Assembly: GCA_023404095.1 (NCBI GenBank)
Contig: JAEYDD010000067.1
Coordinates: forward strand, 248,001-312,000
From: Pseudomonadota bacterium
GTDB lineage: Bacteria; Pseudomonadota; Alphaproteobacteria; Rhizobiales; Rhizobiaceae
DNA length: 64,000 nt
Reading direction: 5' to 3'
Shown: in pieces, positions 27,388 through 35,748 of the stretch
How the letters are laid out: every line of letters starts with the position of its first letter
Numbering within the stretch: the first letter of the stretch is position 1
Program-made: the position numbers and the translations under genes
Notes under the pieces: generated by a model
The model's database searches: none
What the model saw: the letters and a program-made list of their open reading frames with translations, nothing else
What the model was told of the DNA's origin: nothing

Positions 27388-28647
27388 ATGAGACGTGTCG
27401 TTATCACAGGTACCGGCGTGGTATCGCCTTTGGGCTGTGGTACCGAATTGACCTGGTCCAGGCTTCTTGCCGGACAGAGCGGCGCTCGCCAGGTGAGTGG
27501 CTTCGAATTCGATGACCTCCCCGCCAGGATCGCATGCTACATCCCCACGGGCGACGGCACCGACGGCACCTACAACGCCGACCGGTGGATGGAGCCGAAG
27601 GAACAGCGCAAGGTCGATCCCTTCATCATTTACGCGATGGCGGCTGCCGAAATGGCGCTGGACGATGCCGGCTGGCATCCGAGGACCGACGAGGAGCAGA
27701 CCTCGACGGGCGTGCTGATCGGCTCGGGCATCGGCGGCCTCGAAGGCATCGTCGAGGCGGGCCTGATCCTGCGCGACAAGGGCCCGCGCCGCGTCTCGCC
27801 CTTCTTCATTCCCGGCCGCCTGATCAATCTTGCCTCCGGTCAGGTCTCCATCCGCCACAAGCTGCGCGGCCCCAATCATTCCGTCGTCACCGCCTGCTCG
27901 ACCGGCGCGCATGCGATCGGTGACGCAAGCCGCCTGATCGCGCTTGGCGATGCCGACGTGATGGTCGCCGGCGGAACCGAATCGCCGATCTCGCGCATGG
28001 GCCTTGCCGGCTTCGCTGCGTGCAAGGCGCTTTCGACCCAGTATAACGACGAGCCTACCAAGGCTTCTCGCCCCTATGACCGCGATCGTGACGGTTTCGT
28101 CATGGGCGAGGGCGCAGGCATCGTCGTGCTGGAAGAGCTTGAGCATGCCCTGGCGCGCGGCGCGAAGATCTATGCCGAAGTCGTCGGCTATGGTCTTTCG
28201 GGCGATGCCTTCCACATTACCGCCCCGTCCGAGGACGGTGACGGCGCTTATCGCTGCATGCAGATGGCGCTGAAGCGGGCCGGATTGACCCCGGACGATA
28301 TCGACTACGTCAACGCGCACGGCACCTCGACCATGGCCGACACGATCGAACTGGGCGCCGTCGAGCGACTGGTCGGCAAGCATGCGGACAAGGTCTCCAT
28401 GTCGTCGACCAAGTCGGCGATCGGCCATCTGCTGGGCGCTGCGGGCGCCGTCGAAGCGATCTTCTCGGCGCTGGCGATCCGCGACAATATCGCTCCGCCG
28501 ACGCTCAACCTCGACAATCCCGACGTCGAGACGGCGATCGACCTCGTGCCGCACAAGGCGCGCAAGCGCGAGATCAATGTCGCGCTGTCGAATTCGTTCG
28601 GCTTCGGCGGCACCAACGCCTCGCTGATCCTGCGCCGTTACGGCTGA
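27388..28647 (+). CDS. fabF: 3-oxoacyl-ACP synthase II
   Basis: Elongating condensing enzyme of fatty acid synthesis. The 419-residue protein has active-site Cys170 (VTACSTGAHA) and the two catalytic His in NAHGTSTMADTIE and GHLLGAAGAVEA. The C-terminal SFGFGGTNAS is also present. The start is ATG 27388 (MRRVVITGTGVVSPLG). It follows acpP by 104 bp on the same strand. Confidence 0.97.
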   Translation: MRRVVITGTGVVSPLGCGTELTWSRLLAGQSGARQVSGFEFDDLPARIACYIPTGDGTDGTYNADRWMEPKEQRKVDPFIIYAMAAAEMALDDAGWHPRTDEEQTSTGVLIGSGIGGLEGIVEAGLILRDKGPRRVSPFFIPGRLINLASGQVSIRHKLRGPNHSVVTACSTGAHAIGDASRLIALGDADVMVAGGTESPISRMGLAGFAACKALSTQYNDEPTKASRPYDRDRDGFVMGEGAGIVVLEELEHALARGAKIYAEVVGYGLSGDAFHITAPSEDGDGAYRCMQMALKRAGLTPDDIDYVNAHGTSTMADTIELGAVERLVGKHADKVSMSSTKSAIGHLLGAAGAVEAIFSALAIRDNIAPPTLNLDNPDVETAIDLVPHKARKREINVALSNSFGFGGTNASLILRRYG

Positions 28648-28973
28648 TCGGCCTGTGTTCCGCCACACCGGTGGCGGTTCGGGTTTGCGTCCGCCCGATG
28701 GCGTCGAATGCAGCCCGATGAAACAATCCAATGCGCCGCACGCGGCGCGCCGGAGAACGACGACGGATCTCGCCTGGGGGCGGGACCCGATCCAGTTTTT
28801 GCCGTATTGGTCTGCCCTAGTGATATGTGCGTCGCTTGGGGCATGGGGGCGCGGTCTGGCCGCACTGGCGGCCATGACAATGTGCGCACACCCCTATCCC
28901 GCGGTTTCGTCGCGGGCAGCAGCGCGCAGGCGGGGGAGCGGACCATGACGGCCAGTTCATACGAGGAGTGTCT
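28648..28973 (+). other. 326-bp gap between fabF and mltG
   Basis: No convincing gene. Short frames in it lack family sequence. A promoter for mltG-yicC-gmk could lie here. I see no strong terminator after fabF, so read-through is possible. Confidence 0.4.
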
Positions 28974-30176
28974 GTGAGCGAGAACAACGATACCGCTGAC
29001 ATGTCTTTCGGTCGTGGCGACAACGCCAGCAAGGGCCCGATCATCCCCAAGTCCGCAAACGAGGCCTTGCGGCCGGAGCCGGTCCCGCGTCCGCCGCGGC
29101 GCTCGCGCAAGGCCCGCAGCCAGCTTGTGATCTTCCTGAATTTCCTGATCACCGTCGTCGTGTTCGTCACGATCGCGGCCGGCGCCATCTTCTATTACGC
29201 GCTCGACAGCTTCGAGAAGCCCGGTCCGCTGGCGGCGAACACCAATTTCATCGTTCGCAACGGCGCCGGCGTCAACGAGATCGCCTCCAGCCTCGAGCGC
29301 AACGATATCATCACCGACAGCCGCGTCTTCCGCGGCATGAGCCGGATCTATCTGAAGGACGGGGTCCTCAAGGCCGGCGAGTACGAAATTCGCGCCGGCG
29401 CCTCGATGCACGACATCCTGGAACTGCTGCAGTCCGGCAAGTCCATTCTCTACAGCGTGTCCGTCCCCGAAGGTCTCACCGTCAAGCAGGTGTTCCAGCG
29501 TCTGAGTGACGATCCGGTTCTCGAAGGTGACCTGCCGAGCGAGTTGCCGCCGGAGGGTACGCTGATGCCGGACACATACAAGTTCTCGCGCGGCACCAAG
29601 CGAGCCGACGTGCTCCAGCAGATGCTGGCCGCGCAGAAGGCGCTGGTACAGCAGATCTGGGAAAAGCGTGACGACGACCTGCCGATCGCCTCGCCGGAGG
29701 AACTGGTGACGCTCGCCTCGATCGTGGAGAAGGAGACGGGCAGGGCGGACGAGCGTCCGCGCGTGGCATCCGTCTTCATCAACAGGCTCGAGAAGAAGAT
29801 GCGCCTGCAGTCCGATCCGACGATCATTTACGGGATCTTCGGTGGTGACGGCAAACCGGCCGACCGTCCGATCCTGCAGTCGGATATCGAGAAGCAGACC
29901 CCCTACAACACCTATGTGATCCGCGGCTTGCCTCCGACGCCGATCGCAAATCCGGGTCGCGCTGCTCTTGAGGCGGTTGCCAATCCCTCGCGGACGTCTG
30001 ACCTCTACTTCGTTGCCGACGGCACGGGTGGTCACGCCTTCGCCGAAACGCTCGACGAGCACAATGCCAATGTGCGCCGCTGGCGCAAGCTGGAAGCGGA
30101 GAAGGCTGCCGAGGCCGCCAAGGCTGCGCAGGAAGCCGGCCAGGCCGATACGCCTGACAGCGCTGGCGCCCAGTAG
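28974..30176 (+). CDS. mltG: Endolytic transglycosylase MltG
   Basis: It cleaves nascent glycan strands and sets their length at the inner membrane. The 400-residue protein from GTG 28974 has a Pro/Arg-rich cytoplasmic N-terminus, one membrane helix (about 50-76), a LysM-like part, and the YceG/MltG catalytic domain with SIVEKETG (Glu252/Glu254). Conserved RLQSDPTIIYG and PYNTYVIRGLPPTPIANPG follow. The C-terminal tail is Ala/Glu-rich. AGGAG lies 5 bp before GTG 28974, which is better placed than GTG 28968. It sits after fabF, the usual rhizobial order. Confidence 0.94.
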   Translation: MSENNDTADMSFGRGDNASKGPIIPKSANEALRPEPVPRPPRRSRKARSQLVIFLNFLITVVVFVTIAAGAIFYYALDSFEKPGPLAANTNFIVRNGAGVNEIASSLERNDIITDSRVFRGMSRIYLKDGVLKAGEYEIRAGASMHDILELLQSGKSILYSVSVPEGLTVKQVFQRLSDDPVLEGDLPSELPPEGTLMPDTYKFSRGTKRADVLQQMLAAQKALVQQIWEKRDDDLPIASPEELVTLASIVEKETGRADERPRVASVFINRLEKKMRLQSDPTIIYGIFGGDGKPADRPILQSDIEKQTPYNTYVIRGLPPTPIANPGRAALEAVANPSRTSDLYFVADGTGGHAFAETLDEHNANVRRWRKLEAEKAAEAAKAAQEAGQADTPDSAGAQ

Positions 30177-30259
30177 CCTGCCCCCCGCGATACGGTCGGC
30201 GCTCAGAGGCTCTGGCTGTCTGACAAGACCGAGGTGGGGCGCCTGGCGCCCTGTCTGTT

Positions 30260-30297
30260 CCTTGGCCGCGCCCCGCGCGGCCAAGGCCCACGCTTTT
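30260..30297 (+). terminator. Probable terminator after mltG
   Basis: An 11-bp perfect stem, CCTTGGCCGCG (30260-30270) with CGCGGCCAAGG (30276-30286), has a 5-nt loop. CCCACGCTTTT follows, so the T tract is weak and offset. Confidence 0.5.
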
Positions 30298-30380
30298 CCT
30301 TCAGGAACAGGCTATATAGAAAAAACGGTGCCGCCGCTGATTCCGCGGCGCCGAAGACCCCTTCGCGAGCGGAGATCGAA

Positions 30381-31268
30381 ATGCCACTTCAGTCCATGAC
30401 CGGGTTTGCGCGCAGCGAGGGAACGAGCGGACGCTGTCGCTGGGCGTGGGAACTGCGCTCGGTCAACGGCAAGGGCCTCGACCTGCGTGTCCGTCTCCCG
30501 CAGGGGTTCGAGCAATTCGAGCCGATGGTGCGACAGAAGGCGGCGGCGGCCTTTACCCGCGGCAACATGCAGATCGGGCTTTCGGTTTCCGTGGCTGAAG
30601 CGCAGGTGCAGCCGGTCATCAACCAGGCGGCGCTCTCCGCCATTCTGGCGCTGCGCGAACAGTTGTCGGGCATTGTCGATTCGGCGCCATTGCGGCTGGA
30701 TACGTTGCTCGGCGTCCGCGGCGTCGTCGATTTCCGCGAGGCCGAGGAAAGCGAGGCCGAGCGCGAAAGCCGCGATCGGGACATCTCCACTGGCCTCGAT
30801 GCTGCGATCGAGCGGCTCTTGACGATGCGGCTTGGCGAGGGCCATGCGTTGCGGCAGGTCCTGGGCGGCCATGTTGGCAAGATCGCGGGGCTGGCGGCGG
30901 CGATCGAGGCGGACCGCAGCCGCAGCGTCGATGCGATTGCCGAGAGGCTGGCCGGGCAGGTGCAAATGCTCATGCAGGGCAATGGCGGGCTTGACCGCGA
31001 CCGCCTCTACCAGGAGGCCGTGCTGCTCGCCACCAAGGCCGACCTGCGCGAGGAGATCGACCGCCTCGATGCCCATGTCCGGGCGGCCGAGCAATTGCTC
31101 ACGGCCGATCAGCCGGTGGGGCGTAAGCTGGACTTCCTTGCACAGGAATTTAACCGGGAAGCGAATACCATATGCTCGAAGTCCAACGCGGCGGCTGTAA
31201 CTGCCGCGGGGATAGAACTGAAAGTCGTCATCGACCAGTTCCGCGAGCAGATACAGAATTTGGAGTAG
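30381..31268 (+). CDS. yicC: YicC family endoribonuclease-like protein
   Basis: This 295-residue protein has the YicC N-terminal pattern PLQSMTGFARSEG...WELRSVNGKGLDLRVRLP. The C-terminal DUF1732 region KLDFLAQEFNREANTICSKSNAA...ELKVVIDQFREQIQNLE is also present. YicC proteins are endoribonucleases linked to small RNA decay. The start is ATG 30381, with GGAG upstream; the open frame runs 49 codons further back without family sequence. Its TAG is 3 bp before the gmk ATG, so the two are co-translated. Confidence 0.93.
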   Translation: MPLQSMTGFARSEGTSGRCRWAWELRSVNGKGLDLRVRLPQGFEQFEPMVRQKAAAAFTRGNMQIGLSVSVAEAQVQPVINQAALSAILALREQLSGIVDSAPLRLDTLLGVRGVVDFREAEESEAERESRDRDISTGLDAAIERLLTMRLGEGHALRQVLGGHVGKIAGLAAAIEADRSRSVDAIAERLAGQVQMLMQGNGGLDRDRLYQEAVLLATKADLREEIDRLDAHVRAAEQLLTADQPVGRKLDFLAQEFNREANTICSKSNAAAVTAAGIELKVVIDQFREQIQNLE

Positions 31269-31271
31269 ACC

Positions 31272-31937
31272 ATGGCCGCGCCGCAGCAGAACCAACCGAT
31301 CCAGATCGCCCGGCGCGGGCTGATGCTGGTGATTTCCTCGCCGTCTGGCGCCGGCAAGTCGACGATCGCACGCAACCTGCTCGAAGCGGATTCGGGAATC
31401 AGCCTTTCGATCAGCGTCACGACGCGCCAGCGCCGCCCGAGCGAGATCGCCGGCCGCCACTACCACTTCATCGATCGCGCCGAATTCGACATGCTGCGCG
31501 ATTCCGATGCTTTGCTGGAATGGGCGGAGGTGCACGGCAATTTCTACGGCACGCCGCGCAAGCCGGTGGAGGAGGCGATGGCTGCCGGACGCGACATGCT
31601 GTTCGACATCGACTGGCAGGGCGCACAGCAGCTGCAGGAGAAGATGGCCGCCGACGTCGTCTCGATCTTCATCCTCCCGCCGTCGATGACGGAGCTGCAG
31701 TCGCGCCTGCACAGGCGGGCGGAAGACACGGAGGAAGTGATTGCGACACGCCTTGCGAATTCGCGGGCGGAGATCGAGCACTGGCATGAATACGACTACG
31801 TCATCCTCAACGACGATCTGACGGCCGCCTTCGATGCGGTGCAGAGCATCGTCAAGGCCGAGCGCCTGCGCCGCGACCGCCGCCACGGCATGTTCGATTT
31901 CGTCTCGAAGCTGCTGACGGAACAGCCTGTCCTCTGA
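31272..31937 (+). CDS. gmk: Guanylate kinase
   Basis: ATP-dependent phosphorylation of GMP to GDP. The 221-residue protein has the P-loop SGAGKST (25-31). The GMP-binding residues are in [21 protein letters not shown], and [11 protein letters not shown] is the Walker B-like strand. Its ribosome site GGAG overlaps the yicC stop. The yicC-gmk pairing is common in proteobacteria. Confidence 0.97.
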   Translation: MAAPQQNQPIQIARRGLMLVISSPSGAGKSTIARNLLEADSGISLSISVTTRQRRPSEIAGRHYHFIDRAEFDMLRDSDALLEWAEVHGNFYGTPRKPVEEAMAAGRDMLFDIDWQGAQQLQEKMAADVVSIFILPPSMTELQSRLHRRAEDTEEVIATRLANSRAEIEHWHEYDYVILNDDLTAAFDAVQSIVKAERLRRDRRHGMFDFVSKLLTEQPVL

Positions 31938-31955
31938 GGCCGGCCCCCAAATCCT

Positions 31956-32570
31956 TCAGAACATCGTCACAACGAACGGCAGATGGCCGCTCAGGCGCAG
32001 GTATTCGATGCCTTCGAGCAAAGGAAACAGCGCCAGCAGGAACAGGCTGTCGAAAAACGTGCTGGTCAGCGCTTTCTGCGAAAATCGGACCCCTGTCGCC
32101 GTTCGGTAGAGCGATAGGCGCGGCAGGAACAGCGGCGTCTTCTTCGCATACTCCCGATAGGCCGCCCCGAAAAGGTGCTCCAGAAACACGGCTTCGCGCA
32201 ACGCCGTGTACTTGAACACCGAATAGAAGGCGAAGGTCATCACAGCCGCCAGGATCAGTGAACCGGAGATCAGCCCTACGCCGAGAATGCCGACGAGAGA
32301 GGAGAGGTAGAGCGGATTGCGTGTCATCGAATAGGGGCCGATATCGACGAGCTTCCGGTTCTTGTGGGCGCCGATATAGAGAATGCTCCAGAGCCGGCCG
32401 AGGATTGCAAGGAAGATCAGCATCAGGCCGCTGACCTCTATGAACTCATGGATGGGGCCGTGCTGCCAGTACGGCCTGATCAGGACGATAGACGCGAGAA
32501 AGGATGCGGAGAGCAGCCACAGGGACGCGATCCGCTTCTTCTGGTCGAAGGCAACGATGGCCGGTTGCAT
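31956..32570 (-). CDS. Isoprenylcysteine/phospholipid methyltransferase-like membrane protein
   Basis: A 204-residue protein with about five membrane segments. It carries the ICMT/PEMT family motif GPYSMTRNPLYLSSLVGILG (about 78-97) and the cofactor segment LREAVFLEHLFGAAYREYAKKTPLFLP (about 124-150). Family members methylate small or lipid substrates with SAM at membranes, but the bacterial substrates are mostly unknown. It is convergent with gmk. GGGGG-rich sequence precedes the ATG. Confidence 0.8.
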   Translation of the reverse strand: MQPAIVAFDQKKRIASLWLLSASFLASIVLIRPYWQHGPIHEFIEVSGLMLIFLAILGRLWSILYIGAHKNRKLVDIGPYSMTRNPLYLSSLVGILGVGLISGSLILAAVMTFAFYSVFKYTALREAVFLEHLFGAAYREYAKKTPLFLPRLSLYRTATGVRFSQKALTSTFFDSLFLLALFPLLEGIEYLRLSGHLPFVVTMF

Positions 32571-32688
32571 TGGCCGCCCCCTCGGTGGAACAGCAATGGC
32601 GCGACCGGAACATGGCGAATTGATGGCTCGTCTGTTTCGGCGATGGCATGGCGCGCGTATCGCCGATGCAGCTGGCTGCGACCGGCGG

Positions 32689-33519
32689 TCAGAGCGCGTT
32701 TGCGAGCGCCACGAACTCTTCGACAGAAAGCGTTTCCGCCCGCCGTTGAGGGTCGATCCCGACCTTTGCGAGAAGCACTTCGCCGCCGAGCGGCTTCAGG
32801 CTTTGCCGCAGCATCTTGCGGCGCTGGCCGAAGGCTGCTTGCGTCACCTTCTCCAGCGCGGATGCGGCGCAGGGGAGCGGATTTTCAATGGGTTCGAGAT
32901 GAACGACGGACGAAGTGACCTTCGGCGGCGGGACAAATGCCTGGGGTGGTACGTCGAACGCCATGCGCGCCTGCGTGCGCCAGCCGGCGAGCACGCCGAG
33001 CCGTCCATAGTGATCGTCGTCCTCGCGGGCCACGATGCGCAGGCCCACCTCGCGCTGGAACATGAGCGTCAGCGATTTGTAGAAGGGCGGCCAGTCCTTC
33101 GGCAGCAACCAGTTCAGCAGCAACTGCGTGCCGACGTTGTAGGGCAGGTTGGCGATGATGCGGACGGGTTGGCCCGCCGGTACCAGCGTTGGAAAGTCGA
33201 CCTTGAGCGCATCGCCCTCGATGACGGTGAGCCGGCCGGGATAATGGTCGGAAATTTCCTGCAGCGCCGGCAAGGCACGTGCGTCGCGCTCGATCGCGAT
33301 GACGTGCTTGGCGCCAAGCGAAAGAATTGCGCGCGTCAGGCCGCCGGGACCTGGCCCGACCTCGATCACGGTGCAGTCTTCCAGCGGCCCGGCCGTGCGC
33401 GCGATCTTCTGCGTCAGGTTGAGGTCGAGAAGGAAGTTCTGCCCGAGCGCCTTCTTCGCATCGAGCCCGTGGCGCTGGATGACGTCGCGTAGCGGCGGAA
33501 GCCCGTCGATCGCCGCCAT
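32689..33519 (-). CDS. rsmA: 16S rRNA (adenine1518/1519-N6) dimethyltransferase
   Basis: It dimethylates two adjacent adenines near the 3' end of 16S rRNA during 30S maturation. The 276-residue protein has [10 protein letters not shown] near the N-terminus, the SAM loop [10 protein letters not shown] (53-62), an acidic E-R-D after strand 2, and the NLPYN catalytic motif (124-128). The ATG shares one base with the pdxA stop (TGATG), so the two are coupled. This is the end of the lptF-to-rsmA series. Confidence 0.97.
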   Translation of the reverse strand: MAAIDGLPPLRDVIQRHGLDAKKALGQNFLLDLNLTQKIARTAGPLEDCTVIEVGPGPGGLTRAILSLGAKHVIAIERDARALPALQEISDHYPGRLTVIEGDALKVDFPTLVPAGQPVRIIANLPYNVGTQLLLNWLLPKDWPPFYKSLTLMFQREVGLRIVAREDDDHYGRLGVLAGWRTQARMAFDVPPQAFVPPPKVTSSVVHLEPIENPLPCAASALEKVTQAAFGQRRKMLRQSLKPLGGEVLLAKVGIDPQRRAETLSVEEFVALANAL

Positions 33520-34544
33520 CAGTCGCCGCTCCGCTCGTGCCTCGCCAGCTCGTGCGCAAGCCGAAGTGCGGCAAGCAGGCTGTCGGGCTTGGCCTGGCCG
33601 GTGCCAGCCAGCGAAAACGCCGTGCCGTGGTCGGGCGAGGTGCGGATGAATGGCAGTCCGAGCGTCGCATTGACCGAATCGTCGAAGCCCAGCGCCTTGG
33701 CGGGGATCAGGGCCTGGTCGTGATACATGCAGATCGCAACGTCGTAGGTCGCACGTGCGGCCTCGTGGAACATCGTGTCGGCTGGCAGTGGCCCGACGGC
33801 ATCGATCCCCAGTTGCTTCAGCCGCTCGATCGCGGGCGCAACGATGGCTGCGTCCTCGAGGCCGAGAGCGCCGCCTTCGCCGGCATGGGGATTGAGGCCG
33901 GCGACGGCCAGCCTCGGTGCGGCGATTGCGAAGCGCTGCTTCAGGTCGGTAGCCGTCACAACGGCGGTCTCGAAGATAAGCTCTTCGCTCAGCGCTGCGG
34001 GCACGTCCTTCAGCGGGATGTGGATCGTCACCGGCACGCTTCTGAGTTTCGGCCCCGCCAGCAACATGACCGGCAGCGCCTGCTTGCCGGTCGCCTTGGC
34101 GGCGAGATCGGCCAGGTATTCGGTGTGGCCGGGGAAGGGGAAGCCGGAATCGTAGAGCACGGCCTTGGCGATGGGATTGGTCACCACCGCCGAGGTGCGT
34201 CCCGACATGGTCAGTGCGACGGCCGTCTCGATCGCAGCGATGATCGGACCGGCATTCTTCGACGAAGGCTTTCCGGCGATGGCCGGTTCGACGAGCGGTA
34301 CCGCATGGACGGGGATCGCCTCTTCGAAAACCTTGGCCGCCGTCTCCGGCGTCGCTGCGGCGACTGCCAGGTTAAACCCGCGCGCGGCTGCGCGTGCAAG
34401 AAGCGCCTCGCCGTCGCCGATAAACAGGAAGACGGGCAGGCTCAGCCGGGCGCGTTCAAGCCACAGGTCGAGCGTCACGTCCAGTCCGATCCCGGACGGG
34501 TCGCCCATGGTAAGGGCCAGCGGGGGGACTGTCGCAACGGTCAT
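33519..34544 (-). CDS. pdxA: 4-hydroxythreonine-4-phosphate dehydrogenase
   Basis: NAD-dependent oxidation step in the DXP-dependent route to pyridoxal phosphate. The 341-residue protein begins with [17 protein letters not shown]. It has the three metal-ligand regions: HTEYLAD, the LNPHAGEGG turn and [11 protein letters not shown]. The pdxA-rsmA pair is conserved across proteobacteria. The gap to the SurA-like gene is 59 bp. Confidence 0.97.
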   Translation of the reverse strand: MTVATVPPLALTMGDPSGIGLDVTLDLWLERARLSLPVFLFIGDGEALLARAAARGFNLAVAAATPETAAKVFEEAIPVHAVPLVEPAIAGKPSSKNAGPIIAAIETAVALTMSGRTSAVVTNPIAKAVLYDSGFPFPGHTEYLADLAAKATGKQALPVMLLAGPKLRSVPVTIHIPLKDVPAALSEELIFETAVVTATDLKQRFAIAAPRLAVAGLNPHAGEGGALGLEDAAIVAPAIERLKQLGIDAVGPLPADTMFHEAARATYDVAICMYHDQALIPAKALGFDDSVNATLGLPFIRTSPDHGTAFSLAGTGQAKPDSLLAALRLAHELARHERSGD

Positions 34545-34603
34545 GGCAGGGCATTTCTATGGCGGGGGAAGAGCCGGCGCGGCGCGCCGGCGGCTAAGTG
34601 CGG

Positions 34604-35545
34604 TCAGCGCATCGTGATCTGCGCCTTGCTGCGCAGCTCGTCCACGTACTTCTTGCTGTTTCCGTCATCCGGCTTGCCGCCGCCCTTGCCGAGCTCCTCG
34701 GCACGGAACACCATTTCGGCGGCCATGTCGTCATTGACTTCGCGCTTCTTGCAGATGCCGAGATACTCCACCCCGCGTTCGGTGACACGCGTGGCGGTGG
34801 TGTTGCCCTGGGCACCTTCGATCAGCGGCTTCCAGTCCTCGGGCAGCTGCGGTGCAAGCACGCGGCCGAGTTCGCGGATGGAGACGTCGTGCATCGTCGC
34901 AGCGAAGATCTTGGCGTCCTCGCAGCCGGGATACTTCGAGCGCGAGGCTTCGGCCTCCGCCTTCCGCTTGCCGATGATGGCGTTGCGGCGCGAGGCCGGA
35001 ACCACGAAGATGACCTGCTGCAGGAAGTATTCTGTCGTCGACGGCTTGTCGCCGCCGCGCTCCTGCATGCGCTCCACCAGTGTCTTGCCGCCCGCGGAGT
35101 TGCCGTATCGCGCATTGACGACACGCGGCCAGCTCATCTGCACGGCAATATACTGCTTGAAATGGTCGGCGCCGACGCCGGCGCGATCGAGGATTTGGCC
35201 GAGCTGGTCGGTGGTCAGCTTGTTGCCGGATGCGAAGCGCGCATAGGAGGCATCGACGTCGGACGTGCTGACAGACATGCGAAGCCTGGCGATTTCCGCC
35301 CGCTTCAGCGTCTCGTCGATCAGTTGTTCACGTGCGATATCCTTGGTGGCCTTGGTCTTTTGCAGGCGGAGGAAAGCCATGCGCCGCGCAACGTCGCCCG
35401 ATGTGATGGCCGAGCCGTTGACGACGGCCTCGACGCCGGTTGCGGCGACGGCCGGGGAGATCATCGGCACTCCCGCCGCAAGCGAGCCCGCAAAAATGGC
35501 GGTGCCAAGAGCGATCGCCCGCATCAACGACATCTTTCTGGTCAT
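34604..35545 (-). CDS. SurA-like periplasmic chaperone / peptidylprolyl isomerase
   Basis: The 313-residue protein from ATG 35545 has a signal peptide (MTRKMSLMRAIALGTAIFAGSLAAGVPMISPAVA). It then has a SurA N-terminal chaperone domain (VEAVVNGSAITSGDVARRMAFLRLQ...) and a region corresponding to a parvulin-like isomerase domain (VIFVVPASRR...LGRVLAPQLPE). It would escort outer-membrane proteins, including LptD, encoded next to it. ATG 35551 is an alternative, but AAAGGG is better spaced for 35545. The C-terminal part lacks a second clear parvulin repeat, so it is shorter than E. coli SurA (428 residues). Confidence 0.85.
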   Translation of the reverse strand: MTRKMSLMRAIALGTAIFAGSLAAGVPMISPAVAATGVEAVVNGSAITSGDVARRMAFLRLQKTKATKDIAREQLIDETLKRAEIARLRMSVSTSDVDASYARFASGNKLTTDQLGQILDRAGVGADHFKQYIAVQMSWPRVVNARYGNSAGGKTLVERMQERGGDKPSTTEYFLQQVIFVVPASRRNAIIGKRKAEAEASRSKYPGCEDAKIFAATMHDVSIRELGRVLAPQLPEDWKPLIEGAQGNTTATRVTERGVEYLGICKKREVNDDMAAEMVFRAEELGKGGGKPDDGNSKKYVDELRSKAQITMR

Positions 35546-35748
35546 TTCCATCCCTTTCCGTCTTTCCGCATCACCCGGCAATCGGGATTAAGGCGGTGAA
35601 CCGGGCGTTGCCCCGACGCGTCTGCGGCATCATCCGATGCACGCATAACGCCTCTCGGCGGCAGCCCTAACGAATTGCGCCCTCAAATCAGCCATTTGCA
35701 TAATACATGCGGCTAAACGATGACAAGCCCGCAGAGCGAAAGCCTGCC

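Noticed and set aside
33537..35246. 569-codon plus-strand frame over pdxA and the SurA-like gene
   Set aside because: Antisense to conserved genes and composed of shadow-type sequence.
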